Position numbers and translations under genes: made by a program. Of a DNA stretch of 5,980 bases, positions 1-5,980 are shown piece after piece (the first letter of the stretch is position 1; each line of letters starts with the position of its first letter). This stretch comes from Alphaproteobacteria bacterium. Lineage in GTDB: Bacteria; Pseudomonadota; Alphaproteobacteria; Micropepsales; Micropepsaceae. The stretch covers positions 1-5,980 of the forward strand of contig CANBZE010000133.1 of the NCBI GenBank assembly GCA_947373775.1, read 5' to 3'. Under the pieces are notes generated by a model. The model saw only the letters and a list, made by a program, of their open reading frames with translations, was not told the DNA's origin and ran no database searches.

Positions 1-1
1 T

Positions 2-400
<399 letters not shown>

Positions 401-401
401 C

Positions 402-1034
402 ATGAGCGATCTGAACGCCCTTGGCGAAAGCATCAAGTCTGCCCTGGGCGGCGCGGTCACCGATGTGACCTTGGCGCGCGGCGAACTGACCATCGAAGTG
501 GCGGCGGCTGAAATCCTGCGCACCATGGTGCATCTGCATAACGCATGCGACTTCAAGATTTTGGTGGATGTGTGCGGCGTGGACTGGCCGCAGCGCGCCA
601 AGCGCTTCGACGTCGTCTATCATCTGCTGTCACTGACCAAGAATGTGCGCATCCGCGTCAAGGCGCAGCTGGGCGAGGGGGAAGCAATCGCTTCCATCAT
701 CGGGGTCTATCCCGCCGCGGGCTGGTTCGAGCGCGAGACCTTCGACATGTATGGCGTGCCGTTCGCCGATCACCCCGACATGCGCCGCATCCTGACCGAT
801 TACGGTTTTTCCGGTTATCCGCTGCGCAAGGACTTCCCGCTCACCGGCTATGTCGAGCTGCGTTATGACGACGAGCTCAAGCGCGTGGTCTACCAGCCGG
901 TGCAGCTGGTGCAGGAATTCCGCGATTTCGATTTCATGAGCCCCTGGGAAGGCGCGCCCCACATCCTGCCGGGCGACGAGAAGGCCGCGCTGGCGCCGAA
1001 CGCCACCTCCGGTGATCCGGGGAAGAAGCCATGA
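402..1034 (+). CDS. nuoC: NADH-quinone oxidoreductase subunit C (NuoC)
   Basis: NuoC (30 kDa/Nqo5 family) is a structural, cofactor-free subunit of the peripheral arm. It packs against NuoD and NuoB in the connecting module. The protein has 210 residues, normal for an unfused alphaproteobacterial NuoC; in E. coli the counterpart is fused to NuoD. The family signature is at residues 110-131, beginning [12 protein letters not shown] and continuing with HPDMRRIL. It is followed by the conserved [13 protein letters not shown] block (138-150) and the tail motif [11 protein letters not shown] (174-184). I chose the ATG at 402 because it sits one base after the nuoB stop and gives the expected N-terminus; the frame is open back to 207, but that part lies over nuoB. 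The ribosome binding site is weak, so coupling to nuoB termination is likely. The stop overlaps the nuoD start (ATGA at 1031-1034). The last ~20 residues are a polar, probably flexible tail. Confidence 0.97.
   Translation: MSDLNALGESIKSALGGAVTDVTLARGELTIEVAAAEILRTMVHLHNACDFKILVDVCGVDWPQRAKRFDVVYHLLSLTKNVRIRVKAQLGEGEAIASIIGVYPAAGWFERETFDMYGVPFADHPDMRRILTDYGFSGYPLRKDFPLTGYVELRYDDELKRVVYQPVQLVQEFRDFDFMSPWEGAPHILPGDEKAALAPNATSGDPGKKP
1019..1025 (+). promoter_or_regulatory. Shine-Dalgarno-like site for nuoD
   Basis: A purine run, GGGGAAG, lies within the last codons of nuoC and ends 5 bases before the nuoD ATG at 1031. Its position and composition fit a ribosome binding site. It supports the ATG at 1031 as the start and coupled initiation after nuoC termination. 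Confidence 0.6.
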
Positions 1035-2239
1035 GCACCGTTACCTTGGACGCCAAGGAAGGTCACATTTCCGACGATCCGCAGCTGACCATCAATTTCG
1101 GTCCGCAGCATCCGGCGGCGCATGGCGTGTTGCGCCTGGTGCTGGACCTGGACGGCGAGATCGTCACCCGCGTCGATCCGCATATCGGCCTGCTGCACCG
1201 GGGCACCGAGAAGCTGATCGAGCACAAGACCTACCTGCAGGCGATCCCCTATTTCGATCGTCTCGATTACGTCGCGCCGATGAACCAGGAGCATGCTTTC
1301 TGCCTGGTGATCGAGAAGCTGCTGGGCCTGGAAGTGCCCAAGCGCGGCCAGTATATCCGCGTGCTGTTCTCCGAGATCGGTCGCCTGCTCAACCACCTGC
1401 TCAATGTCACCACCCAGGCGATGGATGTGGGCGCGCTGACCCCGCCGCTCTGGGGCTTTGAAGAGCGCGAAAAGCTGATGGTGTTCTATGAGCGCATTTC
1501 CGGCTCGCGCATGCATGCCGCCTATTTCCGCCCCGGCGGCGTCCATCAGGACATGCCGCCCGGCCTGGCCGAGGACATCCTGAAATTCTGCGATCATTTC
1601 GTCACCGTGCTGGACGATATCGAAGGCCTCTTGACCGAGAACCGCATCTTCAAGCAGCGCAATGTCGATATCGGCATCGTGAGCCGCGCCGAGGCCGAGA
1701 TGTGGGGCATGTCGGGCGTGATGCTGCGCTCCACCGGTGTGAAGTGGGACCTGCGCCGCAGCCAGCCTTACGAGTGCTACAACGAACTCGACTTCAAGAT
1801 CCCGGTCGGCAAGAACGGCGACAATTACGACCGCTATGTGATGCGCATGGAAGAGATGCGCGAATCCACCAAGATCATGCGCCAGTGCATCGCGCAGATG
1901 CCGGTGGGTCCGGTGGTCAGCGCCGACAACAAGGTGGTGCCGCCGCGCCGGGGCGAGATGAAGACCTCGATGGAAGCGTTGATCCATCACTTCAAGCTTT
2001 ATACCGAAGGCTTCCATGTGCCCGCCGGCGAGACGTACGCCGCGGTGGAAGCGCCCAAGGGCGAGTTCGGCGTCTATCTGGTGGCCGACGGCTCCAACAA
2101 GCCATATCGCTGCAAGATCCGCGCGCCGTCCTTCGTGCACCTGCAGGCGATGGATTACATGTGCAAGGGCCATATGCTGGCCGACGTGTCCGCGATCCTG
2201 GGCAGCCTCGACATCGTGTTCGGCGAGGTGGACCGGTGA
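1031..2239 (+). CDS. nuoD: NADH-quinone oxidoreductase subunit D (NuoD)
   Basis: NuoD (49 kDa/Nqo4 family, related to the large subunit of [NiFe] hydrogenases) forms the quinone-reduction pocket with NuoB in the connecting module. The protein is 402 residues, the usual full length. The N-terminal loop GPQHPAAHG (24-32) contains the family's quinone-headgroup histidine, here H31. The conserved tyrosine is Y80 in YFDRLDYV. Their spacing of 49 residues equals that of the bovine pair His59/Tyr108, so the quinone site looks intact. The 49-kDa signature [12 protein letters not shown] is at 55-66. Other conserved blocks are [14 protein letters not shown] (158-171), [12 protein letters not shown] (258-269) and the C-terminal [11 protein letters not shown] (362-372) with a [12 protein letters not shown] ending. 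The start overlaps the nuoC stop by 4 bases, and the stop overlaps the GTG start of the next gene by 4 bases. No defect is seen. Confidence 0.98.
   Translation: MSTVTLDAKEGHISDDPQLTINFGPQHPAAHGVLRLVLDLDGEIVTRVDPHIGLLHRGTEKLIEHKTYLQAIPYFDRLDYVAPMNQEHAFCLVIEKLLGLEVPKRGQYIRVLFSEIGRLLNHLLNVTTQAMDVGALTPPLWGFEEREKLMVFYERISGSRMHAAYFRPGGVHQDMPPGLAEDILKFCDHFVTVLDDIEGLLTENRIFKQRNVDIGIVSRAEAEMWGMSGVMLRSTGVKWDLRRSQPYECYNELDFKIPVGKNGDNYDRYVMRMEEMRESTKIMRQCIAQMPVGPVVSADNKVVPPRRGEMKTSMEALIHHFKLYTEGFHVPAGETYAAVEAPKGEFGVYLVADGSNKPYRCKIRAPSFVHLQAMDYMCKGHMLADVSAILGSLDIVFGEVDR
2225..2230 (+). promoter_or_regulatory. Strong Shine-Dalgarno for the GTG-started SnoaL-like gene
   Basis: The hexamer GAGGTG lies inside the last codons of nuoD (encoding GEV) and ends 5 bases before the GTG at 2236. 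It is the clearest ribosome binding site in the window. It decides the start of the small downstream gene, because no ATG stands at its N-terminus. Confidence 0.7.
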
Positions 2240-2568
2240 GCAATCTCGACATCGCGCAAAAGCAACTCGACGCCTACAACGCCCAGGATCTGAACAAGTA
2301 CGTCTCCTATTTCACGGAAGATTGCGTTGTGTCGGGCCTGAATGGCACGCCGACCGAGACCAGCCGCGAGGCCATCAAGGCGCGCTACGCCAAGGCCTTT
2401 GCCCAGTTTCCGCAGAACAAGGCCGAACTGAAGAACCGCATCGCCGTAGGCAACACCATCGTGGATCATGAGCTGGTGATCCGCAGCCCCGGCGGCGAGC
2501 AGTTCGAGATCATCGCCATCTACACCTTCCGCGACAGGCTGATCGCCCGCGTGGATTTCGCAAAGTAG
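2236..2568 (+). CDS. SnoaL/NTF2-like small protein of unknown function, embedded in the nuo operon
   Basis: This 110-residue protein resembles the SnoaL/NTF2-like (steroid delta-isomerase-like) cone fold. It has an N-terminal helix, [21 protein letters not shown] (6-26), then [10 protein letters not shown] (28-37). A helical segment, [17 protein letters not shown] (43-59), is followed by three likely strands: [20 protein letters not shown] (64-83), [13 protein letters not shown] (90-102) and IARVDFAK (103-110). This order is typical of the superfamily, which includes isomerases, cyclases, hydrolases and non-enzymatic binding proteins; I cannot assign a substrate or catalytic residues. There is no signal peptide or membrane segment, so it is probably cytoplasmic. 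The GTG start overlaps the nuoD stop (GTGA) and has a strong GAGGTG site 5 bases upstream. The frame is open far upstream over nuoD, but similarity to the fold begins at this GTG. nuoE follows 4 bases after the stop. It is not a canonical complex I subunit. Base composition resembles the neighbours, so recent transfer is not evident. Confidence 0.87.
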   Translation: MSNLDIAQKQLDAYNAQDLNKYVSYFTEDCVVSGLNGTPTETSREAIKARYAKAFAQFPQNKAELKNRIAVGNTIVDHELVIRSPGGEQFEIIAIYTFRDRLIARVDFAK

Positions 2569-2572
2569 AACC

Positions 2573-3265
2573 ATGTCGCTTCGCCGCCTCGCACCGCCGG
2601 ACATCCAGCCCGCCAGCTTCGCCTTCAATGGCGAGAATGCGGAATGGGCCAAGACGACCATCGCCAAGTATCCGCAGGGGCGTCAGGCTTCGGCGGTGAT
2701 CTCGCTGCTGTGGCGCGGCCAGGAACAGGAAGGCTGGGTCTCGCACCCGATGGTCGAGAGCATCGCGACGATGCTGTCCATGCCTTTCATCCGGGTGCTG
2801 GAAGTGGCGACTTTCTACACCATGTTCAATCTGCACCCCGTAGGCACCCTGATCCAGGTCTGCACCACCACGCCCTGCTGGCTGCGCGGTTCCGACGCCG
2901 TGGTCGCCGCCTGCAAGAAGCACATCCATCCCCATGAAAAGACCCTGTCGGACGACGGCAAGTTCAGCTGGATGGAAGTGGAATGCCTGGGCGCCTGCGT
3001 GAATGCGCCCATGCTGCAGATCGGCAGTGACTTTTATGAAGACATTGACGGGCCCATCACCGAACAGATGATCGCGGATTTGCGCGCCGGCAAGGCGCTG
3101 AAGCCGGGCCCGCAGAACAGCCGCACATCGTCGGAGCCGGAAGGCGGCGCCACTACGTTGACCGACACAGCGCTGTATGACGGCTCGATCATCGGCAAGT
3201 ACAAGGTTGCTCCGCCGGCTCCAGCCGAAGCGCCAAAACCCAAACCGCCGGGAGCGGCCACCTGA
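2573..3265 (+). CDS. nuoE: NADH-quinone oxidoreductase subunit E (NuoE), with C-terminal extension
   Basis: NuoE (24 kDa/Nqo2 family) has a thioredoxin-like domain holding the off-path [2Fe-2S] cluster N1a and pairs with NuoF in the NADH dehydrogenase module. It is 230 residues, longer than E. coli NuoE (166) and near the length of the Paracoccus homologue. A helical N-terminal domain, with [16 protein letters not shown] at 32-47 and [18 protein letters not shown] at 74-91, precedes the cluster domain. All four ligands are present: C97 and C102 in QVCTTTPCW, and C138 and C142 in [11 protein letters not shown]. From about residue 178 the protein becomes a polar linker. It contains a [18 protein letters not shown] segment (194-211) and ends in a Pro/Ala/Lys-rich tail (212-230). 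The ATG at 2573 gives the expected N-terminus but lacks a good Shine-Dalgarno. The stop shares one base with the nuoF start (TGATG). Confidence 0.97.
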   Translation: MSLRRLAPPDIQPASFAFNGENAEWAKTTIAKYPQGRQASAVISLLWRGQEQEGWVSHPMVESIATMLSMPFIRVLEVATFYTMFNLHPVGTLIQVCTTTPCWLRGSDAVVAACKKHIHPHEKTLSDDGKFSWMEVECLGACVNAPMLQIGSDFYEDIDGPITEQMIADLRAGKALKPGPQNSRTSSEPEGGATTLTDTALYDGSIIGKYKVAPPAPAEAPKPKPPGAAT

Positions 3266-4542
3266 TGCTCGCCGACAAGGACCGTATCTTCACCAATCTC
3301 TATGGCTTCCGAGACCCCGGTCTTGAAGGCGCCAGGAAGCGCGGGCAGTGGGACAATACCAAGGCGATCCTGGAACTGGGTCCCGAAGGCATTGTCGACA
3401 TCATGAAGAAGTCGGGCCTGCGCGGCCGCGGCGGCGCCGGTTTCCCCACCGGCCTGAAATGGTCCTTCATGCCCAAGGAAATCAAGGAACGTCCGCATTA
3501 CCTGGTGGTCAATGCCGACGAGTCCGAGCCGGGCACCTGCAAGGACCGCGATATCCTGCGCAACGACCCGCATACCCTGGTCGAAGGGTGTTTGGTGGCC
3601 TCGTTCGCGATGCGCGCCCATGCCTGTTACATCTATGTGCGCGGCGAGTTCATCCGCGAGCGCGAGGCGCTGCAGCGCGCCGTGGACGAAGCCTATGCCG
3701 CCAAGCTGATCGGCAAGAACAACATCCATGGCTGGGATTTCGACCTCTATGTCCATCACGGGGCAGGGGCCTATATCTGCGGCGAGGAAACCGCGCTGCT
3801 GGAAAGCCTGGAAGGCAAGAAGGGCCAGCCGCGTCTGAAGCCGCCGTTCCCGGCCAATGTCGGCCTTTATGGCTGCCCCACCACCGTCAACAATGTCGAA
3901 AGCATCGCGGTGGCGCCCACCATCATCCGCCGCGGCGCCGACTGGTTCGCCGGCATCGGCCGTCCCAACAACACCGGCACCAAGGTGTTTTGCATTTCGG
4001 GTCATGTGAACAAGCCCTGCAATGTCGAAGAGGAAATGGGCATCCCGCTGCGCGAGCTGATCGACAAGCATTGCGGCGGCGTGCGCGGCGGCTGGGACAA
4101 TCTGTTGGCCGTCATTCCCGGCGGCGCGTCCGTGCCGCTGTTGCCCAAGTCGATCTGCGACGACGTGCTGATGGATTTCGACAGCCTCAAGGCCGTGCAG
4201 TCAGGCCTTGGCACCGCGGCGGTGATCGTGATGGACAAGTCCACCGACGTGATCAAGGCGATCCAGCGGCTGGCCTATTTCTACAAGCATGAAAGCTGCG
4301 GCCAGTGCACCCCGTGCCGCGAAGGCACCGGCTGGATGTGGCGCGTCATGACCCGCATGGTGAAGGGCGATGCCCGCGTGTCGGAAATCGACCTGCTGCA
4401 GGAAGTCAGCAAGGAAATCGAAGGCCACACCATCTGCGCGTTGGGTGACGCGGCGGCCTGGCCGATCCAGGGCCTGATCCGCCATTTCCGTCCCGAGATT
4501 GAAAAGCGTATCGCGGAATTCTCGCGCATGGCGGCGGAGTAA
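3265..4542 (+). CDS. nuoF: NADH-quinone oxidoreductase subunit F (NuoF), NADH- and FMN-binding
   Basis: NuoF (51 kDa/Nqo1 family) is the entry point of complex I: it oxidises NADH, holds FMN and passes electrons to a [4Fe-4S] cluster (N3 in mitochondrial naming) on the way to NuoG. The 425-residue protein is full length. The glycine-rich nucleotide/FMN loop is [16 protein letters not shown] (51-66), followed by [16 protein letters not shown] (81-96). The second signature, [19 protein letters not shown], is at 166-184. PTTVNNVES (205-213) begins the link to the ubiquitin-like (SLBB) domain. The C-terminal cluster domain has [12 protein letters not shown] with C345, C348 and C351, and the fourth ligand C391 in [12 protein letters not shown]. 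The ATG at 3265 overlaps the nuoE stop by one base, with a GGGAG purine run at 3250-3254. Three bases separate its stop from nuoG. All functional residues I can check are present. Confidence 0.98.
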   Translation: MLADKDRIFTNLYGFRDPGLEGARKRGQWDNTKAILELGPEGIVDIMKKSGLRGRGGAGFPTGLKWSFMPKEIKERPHYLVVNADESEPGTCKDRDILRNDPHTLVEGCLVASFAMRAHACYIYVRGEFIREREALQRAVDEAYAAKLIGKNNIHGWDFDLYVHHGAGAYICGEETALLESLEGKKGQPRLKPPFPANVGLYGCPTTVNNVESIAVAPTIIRRGADWFAGIGRPNNTGTKVFCISGHVNKPCNVEEEMGIPLRELIDKHCGGVRGGWDNLLAVIPGGASVPLLPKSICDDVLMDFDSLKAVQSGLGTAAVIVMDKSTDVIKAIQRLAYFYKHESCGQCTPCREGTGWMWRVMTRMVKGDARVSEIDLLQEVSKEIEGHTICALGDAAAWPIQGLIRHFRPEIEKRIAEFSRMAAE

Positions 4543-4545
4543 GAC

Positions 4546-5980
4546 ATGGCCACGCGCAAACTCATCGTCGACGGCAAGGAAATCGAGGCGGAAGAGACCA
4601 TCACCTTGTTGCAGGCCTGCGAGCAGGCCGGCGCCGAGATCCCGCGCTTCTGCTACCACGAACGCCTGTCGGTGGCGGGCAACTGCCGCATGTGCCTGGT
4701 GGAATGGGTCGGCGCGCCCAAGCCGCAGGCCAGCTGCGCGCTGCAGGTGAAAGACATCTTCCCCAACAAGGACGGCACCCCGGCCAAGATCAACACCACG
4801 TCGCCTTACGCCCGCAAGGCGCGCGAAGGGGTGATGGAATTCCTGCTGATCAACCATCCGCTGGATTGCCCGGTCTGCGACCAGGGCGGCGAGTGCGATT
4901 TGCAGGACCAGGCGATGGGCTATGGCCGCGCCGCGTTCCACCGCTTCAACGAGAACAAGCGCGCTGTCGAAGACAAGTATATGGGCCCGCTGGTCAAGAC
5001 CATCATGACCCGCTGCATCCAGTGCACCCGCTGTGTGCGCTTCGCCACCGAAGTGGCGGGCGTACCGGATTTGGGCGCGACGGGGCGCGGCGAGGACATG
5101 GAGATCACGACCTATCTCGAAAAGGCGTTCGCGTCGGAACTGTCGGGCAATGTGGTGGACCTGTGCCCGGTGGGCGCGCTGACCAGCAAGCCTTACGCCT
5201 TCAATGCCCGTCCCTGGGAACTGCGCAAGACCGAAAGCGTGGACGTGATGGATGCGCAGGGCTGCAACATCCGCGTCGATACCCGCGGGCCGCAGGTGAT
5301 GCGCGTGCTGCCGCGCCTGAACGAAGAAGTGAATGAGGAGTGGATTTCCGACAAGGCGCGTCATGCCTGTGACGGGCTGGTGCGCCAGCGGCTGGATCGT
5401 CCTTACATCCGCGTCGGTGGCAAGCTGAAGCCGGCGACCTGGGCGGAAGCCTTTGCGGCCATCGCCGCCAAGGTGAAAGACACACAGCCCGGGAAGATGG
5501 CGGCCATTGTCGGCGACCTGGCTGCGGCGGAAGAGATCAAGGCGCTGAAGGATCTGATGGGGAGCTTGCGCGTCTCCAACCTGGATTGCCGTCAGGACGG
5601 TTCGAAGATCATTGGCGGCCCGCGCCAGACCTACCTGTTCAATTCCACTATCGCCGGTGTCGAAGCCGTCGATGCGATTTTGCTGGTCGGCGCCAATCCG
5701 CGCTGGGATGCGCCGGTGCTAAACGCCCGCATCCGCAAGGCCTGGCTGGCCAGCGGGTTGAAGGTCGCCAATATCGGGCCGGCGGTCGATCTGACTTATC
5801 CGGCGCAGCAGCTGGGCACCGACATTGCGGTGCTGGAACAGATCGCCAGCGGCAATCACGACTTTGCCAAGGTGCTGACCGATGCCAAGCGGCCGATGAT
5901 CGTGCTGGGCTCCGGCGTGCTGCCCCGCAAGGACGGTGCCGCCATCCTGAAGCTGGCGGCGAAGATCGCGTCCGACACCG
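4546..5980 (+). CDS. nuoG: NADH-quinone oxidoreductase subunit G (NuoG), 3'-truncated by window edge
   Basis: NuoG (75 kDa/Nqo3 family) is the largest peripheral subunit and carries electrons from NuoF toward the NuoI/NuoB clusters. The first 478 residues are present, with no stop before the window end; alphaproteobacterial homologues are usually near 690. The N-terminal ferredoxin-like domain has the [2Fe-2S] ligands C36, C47, C50 and C64, with [17 protein letters not shown] as the landmark. The next [4Fe-4S] site is H104, C108, C111 and C117 ([19 protein letters not shown]). The second is C157, C160, C163 and C207 ([10 protein letters not shown] and [12 protein letters not shown]). From about 215 it continues into the molybdopterin-oxidoreductase-like domain, which lacks the clustered cysteines that bind N7 in E. 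coli and Thermus; only C240 and C275 occur near there. That domain is degenerate in complex I and binds no molybdenum. The ATG at 4546 follows GGAGTAAG (4536-4543), a plausible ribosome site overlapping the nuoF stop. Confidence 0.97.
   Translation, partial: MATRKLIVDGKEIEAEETITLLQACEQAGAEIPRFCYHERLSVAGNCRMCLVEWVGAPKPQASCALQVKDIFPNKDGTPAKINTTSPYARKAREGVMEFLLINHPLDCPVCDQGGECDLQDQAMGYGRAAFHRFNENKRAVEDKYMGPLVKTIMTRCIQCTRCVRFATEVAGVPDLGATGRGEDMEITTYLEKAFASELSGNVVDLCPVGALTSKPYAFNARPWELRKTESVDVMDAQGCNIRVDTRGPQVMRVLPRLNEEVNEEWISDKARHACDGLVRQRLDRPYIRVGGKLKPATWAEAFAAIAAKVKDTQPGKMAAIVGDLAAAEEIKALKDLMGSLRVSNLDCRQDGSKIIGGPRQTYLFNSTIAGVEAVDAILLVGANPRWDAPVLNARIRKAWLASGLKVANIGPAVDLTYPAQQLGTDIAVLEQIASGNHDFAKVLTDAKRPMIVLGSGVLPRKDGAAILKLAAKIASDT

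Noticed and set aside
890..2173. Long minus-strand open frame (427 codons) opposite nuoC/nuoD
   Set aside because: It lies fully opposite clear nuoC and nuoD coding sequence, and its translation is His/Ala/Leu/Arg-rich with no recognisable domain. This is the usual mirror effect of strong G/C third-position bias.
1702..2235. Upstream extension of the SnoaL-like frame over nuoD
   Set aside because: The extra residues are an out-of-frame reading of conserved nuoD, with biased Arg/Gly composition. The GTG at 2236 with GAGGTG upstream and the fold's N-terminal helix marks the true start.
3034..4071. Minus-strand open frame (345 codons) opposite nuoE/nuoF
   Set aside because: It is antisense to conserved NuoF motifs, has a low-complexity composition, and has no family resemblance or fitting start context.
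3348..4292. Plus-strand overlapping frame (314 codons) within nuoF
   Set aside because: It is a frame-shifted reading of NuoF coding sequence, very rich in Arg, Gly, Pro and Ala, with no recognisable domain. The nuoF frame carries every expected motif.
4692..5336. Plus-strand overlapping frame (214 codons) within nuoG
   Set aside because: It is a frame-shifted reading over the NuoG cysteine clusters, and the NuoG frame is continuous and correct. There is no evidence of a frameshift or nested gene.
4201..5364. Minus-strand open frame (387 codons) opposite nuoF/nuoG
   Set aside because: It is antisense to the Fe-S cluster regions of NuoF and NuoG, is rich in Ala, Arg, His and Asp, and shows no motif. 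It is a composition artefact.

Overview
The window is a contiguous piece of a type I NADH dehydrogenase (respiratory complex I, nuo) operon. Every gene is on the + strand and there is almost no non-coding DNA. The order is nuoB (5' end missing), nuoC, nuoD, a small SnoaL/NTF2-like gene, nuoE, nuoF, nuoG (3' end missing). The DNA is GC-rich with strong G/C third-position bias. Separate nuoC and nuoD genes, a NuoE with a long Pro/Ala-rich C-terminal tail, a NuoG without the extra N7 cluster cysteines, and the wording of the conserved blocks all suggest an alphaproteobacterium. I cannot name the genus from sequence alone.

Layout: 2-400 is the C-terminal ~132 residues of NuoB (cluster N2). 402-1034 is NuoC, and 1031-2239 is NuoD, overlapping it by ATGA. 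2236-2568 is a 110-residue SnoaL/NTF2-like protein that starts with GTG and overlaps nuoD by GTGA. 2573-3265 is NuoE (cluster N1a), 3265-4542 is NuoF (FMN, NADH site, cluster N3 by mitochondrial naming), and 4546-5980 is the first 478 residues of NuoG (one [2Fe-2S] and two [4Fe-4S] clusters). The gaps are 1, 4 and 3 bases and the overlaps 4, 4 and 1 bases. This implies one polycistronic message with translational coupling. No promoter or terminator is visible.

Together these genes encode the hydrophilic arm of complex I. NuoE/F/G form the NADH-oxidising module that takes electrons from NADH through FMN and a chain of Fe-S clusters. NuoB/C/D form the connecting module that passes them through N2 to quinone. 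The membrane proton-pumping subunits (nuoA, H, J-N) are outside the window.

The only non-standard element is the small SnoaL/NTF2-like gene between nuoD and nuoE. It is not a canonical complex I subunit, yet its start and Shine-Dalgarno lie inside nuoD. It is the best candidate here for something undescribed, such as an accessory or assembly factor or a passenger enzyme. The rest is an ordinary, intact core respiratory operon.
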